Made by a program: the position numbers and the translations under genes
Assembly: GCA_963741845.1 (NCBI GenBank)
Contig: CAVUJV010000024.1
Coordinates: forward strand, 372,001-436,000
Direction: 5' to 3'
DNA length: 64,000 nucleotides
Source of the DNA: Roseiarcus sp963741845
GTDB taxonomy: Bacteria; Pseudomonadota; Alphaproteobacteria; Rhizobiales; Beijerinckiaceae
The notes under the pieces: model-generated
What the model was told of the DNA's origin: nothing
The model's input: only the letters and a program-made list of their open reading frames with translations
The model's database searches: none
Shown here: piece by piece, positions 11,101 through 20,756 of the stretch
Layout: the number at the start of each line of letters is the position of its first letter
How positions within the stretch are numbered: position 1 is the stretch's first letter

Positions 11101-11600
11101 GCGCGTGTCCGCGCCTCCGCCATGAGCGCCTTCGTCTCGCGCTCGTCGATCACCTTGAAATGCGCGGGAACGTTGGCCTCGAAGGGGAAGAGCTGCAGGA
11201 GCCGTTCGCAGAAGGCGTGCAGCGTCTGCATGCGCAAGCCCCCCGGCGATTCGATCGTGCGGGCGAAGAGCCGCCTCGCATATTGAAGGGCCTGCGCATC
11301 GGGCGCGTCCGCGCCGGCTTCCTTGATCGCAGCGGCGAGCGCCTCGTCGTCGAGCGTCGTCCATTCGGCGAGCGTCCCGAATATGCGGGTCGCCATATTG
11401 GCGGCGGCGGCCTTGGTGAAGGTGAGGCCGAGGATGCGCGATGGGGGCGTCCCGGCAAGCAGCAGCCGCAGCACGCGCTGGGTGAGCACATAGGTCTTGC
11501 CGCTGCCGGCGTTGGCCGACACCCAGGCGGAGGCGCCGGGCGCGGAGGCCGTCGCCTGCGCCTCGCGCAGCTTCTCGGGAATGGCCAGAGGGCGATTCAT
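8162..11600 (-). CDS. addA: AddA helicase-nuclease subunit, double-strand break repair (one frameshift)
   Basis: AddA is the UvrD-like 3'-5' helicase and nuclease subunit of the AddAB complex, which resects DNA ends for RecA. The protein shows Walker A SANAGSGKTYVLT (residues 28-40), LTFTKAAAANMA, Walker B LLIDEAQDTSPEQW, GDEKQSIFSFQGA, LTVHASKGLEAPIVFLPD and LLYVAMTRASERLVIAG. The C-terminal nuclease domain contains GRLDRMVVTDE and IVDFK. An extra base in the G-run at 9990-9992 breaks the frame after VELWPP; the other frame resumes IPAAKAADPDDWRMPLDV. Corrected length is about 1145 residues, normal. The ATG overlaps the addB stop by 4 bases (ATGA), so translation is coupled. Confidence 0.93.
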
Positions 11601-14600
11601 GCCGTCTCGCCCTCGATGTCCAGCCCCGAATTCGACCATTCCTTCACCCGCGCGAGATGGTCGTAATCGCCGAAGCGGCTCGCGAACTGCGGCATCGGCC
11701 GCGAGAGATAGGGCGTCGTCTCGTCGGCGAATTGCTCCAGCAGCGCCGCAAGATCCGCGAGATGCTTCTCCGCGATCTCGGCGACGGGCTTGTCTCCCGT
11801 CGCGCGGATTTCCCGTCCGCCGTCGGCGCCGCCGATCTTGAGATAGAGCGCTTCCTCGGCGGTCATCGCCTCCACGTCTCCGAAGCCGCCGCGCGCGAGG
11901 ATCGCGGCTTCGAGCGTCAGCTGCGGCGAAAGGCCGAGCAGCACCTGCTTCTGGCTGGGCGGCGTTCCGGTCTTGTAGTCGAGCACCGCGCCGCGCCCCG
12001 AGCGCAGCGCGTCGATGCGGTCCGCCCGCGCGGTAAGCCGGAAGACGCCGCCGTCCCGAAGCGGGATGGCGATCTCCCCGCTCCGCTCGGTCCAGGTTCG
12101 CACGATGTCGGCGCGGCGCCGTCCCTCGACATCGAGAACGAAGTCGATCGCCTTCTCGACATTGGGCCATGTGACGCGCGCGAAACCCGGATCTTCGAGC
12201 ATGGCGATGAAGCGCCGGCGGGCGAGGCGCGCGAGCGTCGCCTGCGCGTCGGCGGGCAGGGGACCGAGCGGATGAAGCTCGAAGAAATCCTGCAGCGCAT
12301 TGTGCCAGGCGTTGCCGACGTCGCGCGCGTCGAGGACGCGCCCGACGGGATCGAGCTTCGTGAGTTTCAGGATTCGCTCGGCGTAGATCGCGTAAGGATC
12401 GCGGCGAAGGGTCTCGATGCGCGTGACGCTGAGCGAGCTTGGGCGCAGGCTCCTCGGCGGACGCGGCTCCGGCCGCTTGACGGGCGCAACCGTCTCGGGC
12501 TCGTCGAGCGCCCGCGCAAGGCGAAGATAGCGTTCCCCGCGCCGCTCCGCCGCTGCGAGCGCCCCGGATTTTGCGCCGGCGGCCGCAGACATCCTTTGCA
12601 GGAAACGCGAGGCGACGGTCGGCGCGCCGTCGCGTTTCTTCGCGCGGCTGAGAATGGCCTCGCGCGCCCCGAGCGCGCTCACGAAATCATGCGCCGTCTG
12701 GCCGATGCGCCGCTCCGGCGAGGAGAGGCCGAGCGCTGCGCGCATCGGCCGGTTGAGGAAGGCGTCGGTCTCGACGGCCGGCGGCCAGACCGTCTCGTCG
12801 AGTCCGGCGAGCAGAATCCGGTCGAAGGTGAGGAGACGCGCTTCGAGAAGCCCCAGGATTTGCAGCCGCGGATGGCCGCGATGGAAGGCCGGCGCCCGGA
12901 GACGTCCAAGGGCGTCGGAAAAGAGCTCGGCATATTCGGCGAGGCTCAAGGGAAACCCCTCGTCCGCCGCCGCGCCGATCCATTCGTCCATGAGGTCGGT
13001 CAGCGCCTCGAACCCGTGCGGGAGCGCAACGTCTCCCTCGGGAGCGGCGAGGATAGCGGCGAGGGTTTCGCGGTGCGTCGCAAGCCGGCCCTTCAGCGAA
13101 TTCGACCGAACGGTCGCTCATCGGCTTCAGCGTGTCGCGGAGAGACGAAAGAAGCCGCTCGGCCGTTTCGCGCGCGTCCTCGCGGATGGCCCGCGTCGCC
13201 CGATGCGCGTTGCGGCCGACCGCCGCCTCGCGCGCCTCGGCGAAGGCTTTGTCGAGGTCGTTGAGCGAGGCGATCGGCGCGGCGCGAAAAACGCCGAGTT
13301 CGAGCGCCTGCCGCGCGCGGTCGAATTCGGCCCGGGTCAGACCAAGCCGCACCGAGGCATGCGAGAGCAGCGCCTGCGCTGTGAGAGGCGCAAAGCCGAT
13401 CGCCGCGTCCAGAACGAGCCGCGCCAGCGCGCCCGCTTCGCTTTCCTTCAGCGTGCGCCCGGCCGAGCTCTCGACCTGGACGTTCCACCGGGCAAGCTCC
13501 GTCGCGACGCGCCGCGCGATGGCGGGACTCGGCGTCACGAGCGCCGCTGTCTTTCCCGGCGTTTCCAGCGTCTCTCGCATCGCGATGGCGAGGGCGAGCG
13601 CTTCCTCCCTTTCGCTTTCGGCGACGAGGATCGCGACCCCGCCGAGCCCCGCCTCGACCGAGGCAGCCGACAGGGAAGCCTCGCGGACGCGCCACAGGTC
13701 GGTGGAATCGGCGGGCCGCAGGGCCTCGCTCAGGAAGGCGCCGCGCGCCGCGAGCGCCGGGGGCGGCGCGCCAAGCGTCTTCACCTCGTCGCGCCGTGCG
13801 CCGATGATTCCCATCAGCCGGCGCAGGAGCGCCTGCGGATGGCCCGGCGCGCCGCTCGCCGCATCCGTTGCGCCGATCATGTCCCAGGCGCGCGCGTCGA
13901 GCGTGAGGTCGAGGCCCGGCAGCACCACGGCGCCCCGAGGGCTCTTGGCGACGGCTGCGATGAGGGTTGCGGTCGCGCGGTTGGCGCCGGTCGAGCCGGC
14001 GACGATCGTCGGGCCGCGCGCGCCTGTCGCGAGGGCTTCGACTTCCCTTTCGATCATGATCGCGACGCGCCGGGCGCGGTCGACGAGGCGGTGTTCCGCG
14101 AGCCATTCCGGCCAGCGCGCGAAGGCGATCCTGAGGAAGTTCAGCGTGACGCCCCAATAGGGATCGTGGTCTTCGGGGGCGAGCTTTTCGAGCGCGCGCC
14201 AGTCGATCCCCTCGATGATCATGTCGTCGATGAGCGCGGCGAGGTCGGCGGCCAGCGCATAGGCCTGAGCCGGCGTCGAGGCGACGAGCGCCGATTCGCC
14301 ATCGTCGAAGACGAGGCTTCCATCCGCCGCGACATTGACGATCGCTCCCTTGAGCGCCTTGCCCCAGGCGCGCGTCCATTGCGCAAGCGTATGACGGCGG
14401 GTGAGCTCGCCGACCGCCTCGGGCGGACCGGGACGAAAGGCGTCGCCGTCGTCGGCCTCGATCAGGGAGGCCGCGTCATCCGGCGCGAAGGCGCCGAGCG
14501 GCGCGATCCGCGGCAGCATCACGCTGTCCGCGCCGCTCGCCTCGACCAGCGCCGCCGCAAGCGCCGCCGCGGCGCGCTGCGTCGGCACGTAGACCGTCGC

Positions 14601-14735
14601 TTCGGCAAGGGCGAGCGCGCCGCGCGGGCCGGGAAAACCCTCGATCAGAGCGCCGTCCAGGAGGGCGCGCGCCAGCGTTGGCAGGAAGGGCGCGCCGATC
14701 GGGATGGTGAAGAGGTTCTGGCCGCGAATCGCCAT
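11597..14735 (-). CDS. addB: AddB subunit, double-strand break repair (one frameshift)
   Basis: AddB pairs with AddA to process double-strand breaks. The N-terminal half starts MAIRGQNLFTIPIGAPFLPTL and has the inactive-helicase features of alphaproteobacterial AddB (YVPTQRAAAALAAAL, RIAPLGAF, VAGSTGANRATATL). The C-terminal nuclease domain has TARADRIDAL...VLDYKTGTPPS. The frame breaks between about 13095 and 13105, after MSDRSVEF; the other frame resumes LKGRLATHRETLAAILAAPE. The exact extra base cannot be placed. Corrected length is about 1045 residues. Gene order addB-addA is the usual one in rhizobia. The next upstream gene on this strand is the unrelated DMT-type protein, separated by 63 bases. 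Confidence 0.9.
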
Positions 14736-14798
14736 GAAACGTTGTCATGCCGGAGTCGGGCAGAAGCAAGCCTAAGGCTGTGGATGAGCGCGGGGCGG

Positions 14799-15236
14799 TC
14801 AGAGCCGCGCCAGCACGAGCCCCAGCCCCGCAAGGGCGACGCCGACAAGCTGCCGGACGTTCGGCGGCTTCGCTTCCGTCCCGAGGAGTCCGAAGCTGTC
14901 GATGAGGGTCGAGGCGACGGCGATGGCGAAGAAATAGAGGATGAAGGTCTGGGTCGGGCCGAGCCGCGGCGCGACGAAAGCAAGGCCTGCGACGATCACC
15001 GCGCCCATCAGCCCGCCGAACACGGTCTTCAGGCCATGCGCGGCGAGAAGCCCGCTGTCGGGCAGGGGCAGCCGGTACACGATCAGCGCCATGACCAGGA
15101 GGGTGATCGTCGAGACAGTCGCGGACATGGCGCCGGTCCAGATGGCCCCGAAGCCCGCGCGGGCCGCCGAGCCGTTCGCCATGGCCTGGAGCGCCTGCGC
15201 CAGCCCGCAGACGATCGCCATCACCCAGAATTGCAT
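14799..15236 (-). CDS. Small DMT-type membrane protein, YdcZ/DUF606 family
   Basis: The 145-residue protein is made of five hydrophobic helices with little else. It starts MQFWVMAIVCGLAQALQAM and contains the paired small-residue pattern NGSAARAGFGAIWTGAMSA. This is the layout of the YdcZ (DUF606) family, half-size relatives of drug/metabolite transporters that usually act as pairs. No partner copy lies beside it, so it may dimerise with itself. Substrate unknown. The frame is intact and no strong regulatory element is visible in the short flanking gaps. Confidence 0.75.
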   Translation of the reverse strand: MQFWVMAIVCGLAQALQAMANGSAARAGFGAIWTGAMSATVSTITLLVMALIVYRLPLPDSGLLAAHGLKTVFGGLMGAVIVAGLAFVAPRLGPTQTFILYFFAIAVASTLIDSFGLLGTEAKPPNVRQLVGVALAGLGLVLARL

Positions 15237-15330
15237 GTTCGCCGCCCCTCGTTGGGTTCGATCCCGTTCGCTTCTGCCGGGCTGGTCGGCCTAATACGAA
15301 ATCGCAACGCCCGGGATCACAACGTCGCGA

Positions 15331-16477
15331 TCAGGCGGCGACCAACGGCTTCTCATAGACGCGGAAGGTGCGCGTGTGTCGCGCGGGGAGGCGGCGCACG
15401 CCGTTGATCGCAGCCTCGTTCGTCTCCAGCATCCAGCTGTATTCGATCTCCTCGACGCCGGCCTTGCGCGCGTCGAGAATCGAGCGCGCGACGAGACCGC
15501 TCACCGCATGGGACGCGACCCTGGTGTTGCGCCACTTCCTTGCGATCCCGGTCATCGGCGCGCGCGACCGCTTCACCCCCGCCCCATGGATGCGCCAGAG
15601 GAGTTTCGGCAGGCCGAACGGCCAGAGCTTGCCGTCGAGGCCCTGAAGCGCCTCGTTGGCGTCGGGGATATGGGCGGCGACCGCGACGTCCTCGCCCTGG
15701 TAAGTGGCGATGCGGATCCAGCCCGGATGGCAGACCGGCAGGGTCAGCCAGCTGATGAGCTTCGCCTCCTCGTCGCCGACCGGCGTCGCCCAGGCGTTGT
15801 CGGACCAGGCGTCGTTGAAGAGCGCCAGCACGCGCTTGAAGTCGCGCCGCCATGTGAGGAGCGAAAGGGTGTGGAAGTCGAGGCGCGGCGCGCCGGAGGC
15901 GGCCTCCGCGCGGGCGACGCGCTCGGGCAGCCTCGCTTCGGCGACGCGGCAGACATAGGCGACGAGGTCCATCGCCTTGCGATAGCCGAGCGCCTCGACA
16001 TGCCGGGCGTAATGGGGCGGCGCGTGATTGGTGCGCACGAAATGCGGCTCGTCGAACCCTTCGACGAGCAGGCCGCTCTCGTGGTTGATCGTCAGGCTGA
16101 AAGGCCCGCGCGCGATCCGCATGCCGCGCTCTTTCAGAAATTGTTCGGCTGCGCCGAACAGGCCCGCGAAGACGGCGTGCGTCGTCTATCCCCTCGAGGA
16201 AACCGAAAAAGCCGCAGGCGTCGTCGAACTTCGCGACATGCCGGTTGTCGATGGTCGCGACGATGCGCCCGACCGGCTCGCCGTCGCGGAAAGCCACGAA
16301 AGGCTGGATCACGTTCTCCCGCATGAACGGCGTCCGACGGGGGTCGAAGGTCATGCGGATCTCGTCCCGGACGGGCTCGACCCAGCGCGGATTGACGGCT
16401 TCGGCGCGGCGCGCGGCGGCGATGAAGGCTTCAATCCCGCGACGGTCGGAGACGGGCCGGATCTCGACGCCGCTCAT
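15331..16477 (-). CDS. GNAT-fold N-acyltransferase, candidate bacterial ceramide synthase-like (one frameshift)
   Basis: The ~381-residue protein has the start of a GNAT fold (AFRDGEPVGRIVATIDN near residue 65, where GNAT proteins carry strand 4). Later it has GPFSLTINHESGLLVEGFD, NHAPPHYARHVEALGY and EEIEYSWMLETNEAAINGV. The last is typical of long N-acyltransferases annotated as GNAT/YghO-like. An extra base at 16174-16175 breaks the frame after EGIDDAR; the other frame resumes VFAGLFGAAEQFLKERGMR. Its ATG overlaps the stop of the alpha-oxoamine synthase by 4 bases. Known bacterial ceramide synthase (Caulobacter) is, as I recall, a GNAT-type protein of similar size working with serine palmitoyltransferase. 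The pairing here makes N-acylation of an aminoketone/sphingoid base the best guess. Confidence 0.6.
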
Positions 16478-17820
16478 TTCGCGCCGACGGTCGTGGGGGC
16501 GGGCGGCGCGGCTTTCGGCAGTTCCTCGGCGGTGAGGCGCACGGCCTCGTCGATCTGCTCTTCCGTGTGCTCGGAACTCAGGAAGAACCTCAGCCGCGCC
16601 AGCCGCTCCGGGATGGCGGGATGGATGATCGGCTGAACATTGACGCCGCGTTCGAACAGCCGCTGGCTCAATACGACCGCCCGCAGCGAACTTCCGGTCA
16701 TGACGGGGACGACGGCGTGGCCTTCGCTCGCGCCGAGGTCGAGCCCGGCGGCGCGGGCGGCGGCCGAGAACCGCCGCGCGTTCGCCTGCAGGCGCGCGAC
16801 GCGTTCAGGCTCTGCGTGGAGCGTCTCGAGCGCGGTCAGCGCCGCGGCGGCGATGGCCGGGGGCATGGCGACGCTATAGACGAAGCCGCCCGCCGTGTTC
16901 CGCAGATAATCGACGAGCGCCTCCGCGCCGACGATATAGCCGCCGCAGGCCGCGAGCGTCTTCGACAGGGTCCCCATCCAGATGTCGACCCGGCCCGGCT
17001 CGACGCCGAAATGCTCGAAGGCGCCGAACCCACGCGCGCCGATCACGCCGAGCCCATGCGCGTCGTCGACCATCAGCCAGGCGCGATGGCGCTCCTTGAG
17101 GGCGATCAGCGCAGGCAGATCGCAGAGGTCGCCATCCATGCTGTAAAGGCCCTCGACGACGATGAGCGCGCGCTCGTAATGGTCGCGAAGCGACCCGAGC
17201 AGCGCGTCGAGCGCGGCCATGTCGTTGTGCGGAAAGGCGCGCCGCTCGCAGCGGGCGAGCACCGCGCCCATCACGATGCTGTTGTGGGCGAGCGAATCGT
17301 GGACGACGAGGTCGCGGGGTCCGAGCAGCGCGCCGATCGTCGAGACATTGGCCGCGTGGCCGCTGACATAGCTGAGGCAGGCGGGGAGGCCGTAGTGGCG
17401 CGCGAGCGCGCTCTCGAGCGCGGCGTGGACCGGACGCTCGCCCGCCACGAGCCGGCTCGCCGAAGCCGAGACGCCGTAGCAGTCGATCGCCGCATGGGCG
17501 GCGGTCCGCACCGCCTCGCTCTGATTGAGGCCGAGATAATCGTAGGACGAGAAATTGGAGAGGCGCCGTCCGCCAATCGCCGTGACGGCCCCGGCGTCGC
17601 CCTCGTGCTCAAGAAAATACGGGTTTCGCAGCCCCATCGCAGAGGCCGCCGCGCGCAGGAGCCGCTGCTCCGCATAACCGGGGAGAGATTCGAATTCGAC
17701 TGCGCGCCGAGGCTGTTCCGCCGGATCGTCCGGCGCGGGCGTCGAAGGCTCGCTCCGGTCGCCGCGACGCCCGACGGCGCGCGCCAGCAATTCCCGATCG
17801 GCTTCCGTCAAACGCCGCAC
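16474..17820 (-). CDS. Alpha-oxoamine synthase (serine palmitoyltransferase / RkpG-like, PLP enzyme)
   Basis: This PLP enzyme of the BioF/KBL/ALAS/SPT group condenses an amino acid with an acyl thioester. It has NFSSYDYLGLNQSEAVR, SASASRLVAGERPVHAALE, the cofactor aspartate-histidine block VDDAHGLGVIG, and the PLP lysine in GTLSKTLAACGGYIVG. At 448 residues it is longer than BioF because of a polar ~60-residue N-terminal extension. The context (capsule exporter upstream, GNAT acyltransferase coupled downstream, no biotin genes) argues against biotin synthesis. It favours a sphingoid-like or capsule-lipid product, as proposed for RkpG in Sinorhizobium. GTG start at 17820; the frame is intact. 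Confidence 0.8.
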   Translation of the reverse strand: MRRLTEADRELLARAVGRRGDRSEPSTPAPDDPAEQPRRAVEFESLPGYAEQRLLRAAASAMGLRNPYFLEHEGDAGAVTAIGGRRLSNFSSYDYLGLNQSEAVRTAAHAAIDCYGVSASASRLVAGERPVHAALESALARHYGLPACLSYVSGHAANVSTIGALLGPRDLVVHDSLAHNSIVMGAVLARCERRAFPHNDMAALDALLGSLRDHYERALIVVEGLYSMDGDLCDLPALIALKERHRAWLMVDDAHGLGVIGARGFGAFEHFGVEPGRVDIWMGTLSKTLAACGGYIVGAEALVDYLRNTAGGFVYSVAMPPAIAAAALTALETLHAEPERVARLQANARRFSAAARAAGLDLGASEGHAVVPVMTGSSLRAVVLSQRLFERGVNVQPIIHPAIPERLARLRFFLSSEHTEEQIDEAVRLTAEELPKAAPPAPTTVGAK

Positions 17821-17859
17821 GTGTTCGCTTCCGCTTTGGCCTTAAGGTGCGTCGAAACC

Positions 17860-18675
17860 CTAGCCGAAATGAACGTGATCGCGAACCTTTTCGAACCTCG
17901 GCACGTAAATGAAGAGAAGGATCAGGGCGAAAGCCAGCGGATAGGCAATTGTGTAATGCGTCTGCACGGTCTCGCCGAAGACCCCCGCCCGAACCATCTC
18001 ATAGCAGTGGACGGTCGGCATCCACCAAGCGAGCTTCTGGGTGTCGTCGGGCAGCCAGTCGACCATGAAGAAGAACCCGCAGATCGGCAGCATCAGGTAC
18101 TGGATCGGCTGAAGGAAGTGCTCGAACCATTCATGTTGTTCGGTCAGCACCGAGATCGCGGCGCCGGCGCCGATCCCGATCGCCGCCATAAGGCACCATC
18201 CGCCAGCCAGCAGGCCGACGTCCGCGATCGGATCGACCAGTCCCATGAACAGCAGCGCCGTATAATTGACCACGAAGGCCAGGGTGCAACCGATGAATTC
18301 GAGGATCATCGTCGTGAGAAACAGATCGAGGACCGTGACGTCATTGTGGTACAATAATCCGGTGCTGCGCCGTACGAGAAACGAGCTGGCGGAGCTCAGG
18401 TGCCGCCAAAGGGTCAGCGGCATGTAGCCGGAGAGCAGAAACGGCACCAGCGAGAGCCCGTGCTCCTGATGGGCCTGAAGGAACCAGCGCAGGGCGATGA
18501 CGCCCGCACACAGGATCATCGGGTGCAGGATCAGCCACAGAAATCCGATGTTGTTGCGTCCATAATGGACCATCATATGCCGGATCATCAGCGCCCGGAT
18601 GACCCGGATCTGCTTCGCCATGCCGCGCAGGAAACTGCCGCGGCGCGAGGATTCGACGAGGGCGGTGGAGGTCAT
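17860..18675 (-). CDS. kpsM: Capsule polysaccharide ABC exporter permease, KpsM type
   Basis: The 271-residue ABC-2 permease has a short basic N-terminus and six hydrophobic helices. It carries the early MMVHYGRNNIGFLWLILHP block of KpsM/Wzm permeases and ends near the membrane (YVPRFEKVRDHVHFG). With the KpsT ATPase it would move a lipid-linked capsular polysaccharide across the inner membrane. The gene lies 32 bases behind kpsT and 39 bases ahead of the alpha-oxoamine synthase, so all are likely on one transcript. Confidence 0.88.
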   Translation of the reverse strand: MTSTALVESSRRGSFLRGMAKQIRVIRALMIRHMMVHYGRNNIGFLWLILHPMILCAGVIALRWFLQAHQEHGLSLVPFLLSGYMPLTLWRHLSSASSFLVRRSTGLLYHNDVTVLDLFLTTMILEFIGCTLAFVVNYTALLFMGLVDPIADVGLLAGGWCLMAAIGIGAGAAISVLTEQHEWFEHFLQPIQYLMLPICGFFFMVDWLPDDTQKLAWWMPTVHCYEMVRAGVFGETVQTHYTIAYPLAFALILLFIYVPRFEKVRDHVHFG

Positions 18676-18707
18676 GGGGCGCTCGGGGCTGTTTCAGGCC
18701 GGGTCGG

Positions 18708-19445
18708 TCATAGCGTCGCGTAGATCGACGCCGCCAGTTCGAGGTCGTCGAAGACCCGTCCCCGCCCGTCCTTGAGAACGAGGACTTTCTTGCAATAGGC
18801 CTTGACGACTTCCATGTCGTGAATGGCGATGATCATCGCGCAGTTCTTGCGGCTGATGAAAAGCTCGTCGTGGCATTTCTGCTGGAACCGCCTGTCGCCC
18901 ACCACGAGGGCCTCGTCGATCAGGATGCATTCGAACCGGATCGCGAGCGACAGGGCGAAAGCGAGCCTCATCCTCATGCCGCTGGAGTAATATTTGACCT
19001 GGAGATTGAGCTGCCGCCCGAGCTCGCTGAAGTCGGCGACATACTCGAAGGTTTCGCGCATCGGCGCGTCGTAAATTCGGGCGATGAAACGGATATTGTC
19101 CGCGCCCGTGAGATCCCCTTCGAAGCCGCCCGCGAAACCGAGCGGCCAGGACAAGCTCAGCCCGCGGCGGATCTCGCCGCGGGTCGGCCGCTGCACGCCG
19201 GACAGAACCTGGACCAGCGTCGTCTTTCCCGCGCCGTTGCGGCCGAGAATCGCGATGCGTTCGCCCGCCCCGACGCTGAAGGAGATGCCGTCGAGCACGC
19301 GCCGCCGGCCTCCGGTCTCCAGTTCGAATTCCTTGACGAGGTCGATGACGTCGATGGAGCGCTGCGGAATCAGCCGCGATACGAGTTCGGCTTCGGGCGG
19401 AATGATGTCCTGCGGGGGACCGCTGAGGGCGTCGAGGCTCGTCAT
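18708..19445 (-). CDS. kpsT: Capsule polysaccharide ABC exporter ATPase, KpsT type
   Basis: This 245-residue ATPase has Walker A GRNGAGKTTL, a signature region of KpsT form (YYSSGMRMRLAFALSLA instead of LSGGQ), Walker B CILIDEALVVGD and the H-loop IAIHDM. An unusual ~28-residue leader precedes the ATPase core (SLDALSGPPQDIIPPEAELV). The start overlaps the stop of the upstream export protein by 4 bases. It pairs with the KpsM-type permease just downstream. Confidence 0.9.
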   Translation of the reverse strand: MTSLDALSGPPQDIIPPEAELVSRLIPQRSIDVIDLVKEFELETGGRRRVLDGISFSVGAGERIAILGRNGAGKTTLVQVLSGVQRPTRGEIRRGLSLSWPLGFAGGFEGDLTGADNIRFIARIYDAPMRETFEYVADFSELGRQLNLQVKYYSSGMRMRLAFALSLAIRFECILIDEALVVGDRRFQQKCHDELFISRKNCAMIIAIHDMEVVKAYCKKVLVLKDGRGRVFDDLELAASIYATL

Positions 19446-20665
19446 GGTTTGCCCCTGCCATGAGCCAGCACGTCCTCGAGGACGGTCCGTGTGACCCGCC
19501 AGATCATCAGGGACACCACGAAACAGCCGAGCGTCCAGGCCGCCTTGTATGGGTAGGCGGGATAGTCCGGCAGGCTCGCGGTGGTGACGGGCTCCACGAA
19601 GACCCGCTGACGCACGGCGTCCACGCGCGCGGTCTCAAGCGCGGTCAGCGCCGCGAGAAACGCTTGCTCCGCAAAGCTCTGGTTGAGGATAAGCCGCTCA
19701 TACTCTTCGACCTGCGGGGCGAGCGAATCGGCGCCGCCCGCGAGCTTCTTGCGCTCCACCGCGATCTGACCCTGGAGGGCGGCGATCCGTCGTTTGAGCG
19801 CGTCCACCTGCGGGCCGCTTGGCGTTTCCTTCTCGATATCGGTGAGCGCGGCGTTGGTTTCCGCGGTGGTGAGCGAAAGCGACGCGATCGTATTGAAAGC
19901 CGCAAGGGAAACTTGCGACGGGTCGATCATACGCGCGCGGTCGCGGAATTCCGTGATCGCGTCGAGCGCCTGATACGCCCGGTCTTCGACGCTCTTCACT
20001 TCCGCTGCGGCGGAGGCGATCGCGTCCGCGCCCGATCGCTCGCTCAGGCTGTTGATCAACGCTTCGGATTTCTGGATCAGCGCGCTCGCGAGTCTTTCGG
20101 CGTCCTCTGCCCGGAAAGCCTGGACCGTCAGCGTCGCAACGCCCGTGCTCTGGTCGTAATCCACATTAACAAAACGCTGATAGTGGTCGTAGAGCCGCTC
20201 ATGCGTCGCCCGGCGGAAGATCGGCGGGAAACGCCACAGGAAATCCGCCTCCGGGCGCCTGAGGGCCTCCATCAGGCCGGCGTTGTCGATGAGGTAGTCC
20301 ATCGCGTCGCGCGACTCGATGAAGCTCTTCACGATATAGGCGTCGTCGGAGGAGCGGACGATCGAGGACCCCTGCACCGCGCTGCTGATCTGATTCGAGA
20401 GGCTCGTGGCGGGACTGCGGACGACGAATTTGACCTCGGACTCGTACCGGTCGGCCGCGATCAGATAGAAATAGCCGGCGCAGAGGACAGTCGGAACCAC
20501 GACCAACGCGACGAACAACGCAATCCGGCGCCAATTCCGGACGAGCTTGTCGAGGCGGCCAAGCGGCTCCCGCCCGGCCACCTTCCCGTCGTCTCCAAGG
20601 CGGACAAGCTCGACCCGCTGCGCCGTGATGATGCGCTGATCCTGTCCCAGTTCCGAATACTCCAC
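19442..20665 (-). CDS. Capsule export inner-membrane/periplasmic adaptor, KpsE/BexC (PCP-3) type, copy 1
   Basis: This 407-residue protein has two membrane helices: one near residues 48-70 (IALFVALVVVPTVLCAGYFY) and one near the C-terminus (AAWTLGCFVVSLMIW). A long periplasmic part lies between them and includes a coiled coil (about 200-335: DIEKETPSGPQVDALKRRIA). Blocks such as YESEVKFVVRSP and STGVATLTVQAF are the polysaccharide co-polymerase hallmarks. It links the KpsMT exporter to the outer-membrane exit. The outer-membrane protein (KpsD/Wza type) is not in the window. GTG start at 20665. A paralogue is transcribed divergently beside it. Confidence 0.86.
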   Translation of the reverse strand: MEYSELGQDQRIITAQRVELVRLGDDGKVAGREPLGRLDKLVRNWRRIALFVALVVVPTVLCAGYFYLIAADRYESEVKFVVRSPATSLSNQISSAVQGSSIVRSSDDAYIVKSFIESRDAMDYLIDNAGLMEALRRPEADFLWRFPPIFRRATHERLYDHYQRFVNVDYDQSTGVATLTVQAFRAEDAERLASALIQKSEALINSLSERSGADAIASAAAEVKSVEDRAYQALDAITEFRDRARMIDPSQVSLAAFNTIASLSLTTAETNAALTDIEKETPSGPQVDALKRRIAALQGQIAVERKKLAGGADSLAPQVEEYERLILNQSFAEQAFLAALTALETARVDAVRQRVFVEPVTTASLPDYPAYPYKAAWTLGCFVVSLMIWRVTRTVLEDVLAHGRGKP

Positions 20666-20756
20666 CCCTGATCCGCTCCGCTGTTTTTTAGCAGAAGAGA
20701 TCCCCTTGCGAAAGCCAAAGGGCGCGCCCCTTCGGGATGCCGGCGCGGCGGGGACT

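Noticed and set aside
16474..17820. BioF (biotin synthesis) as the identity of the PLP synthase
   Set aside because: The fold fits, but no other bio gene is near, it has a 60-residue N-terminal extension, and it is translationally coupled to an acyltransferase in a capsule operon.
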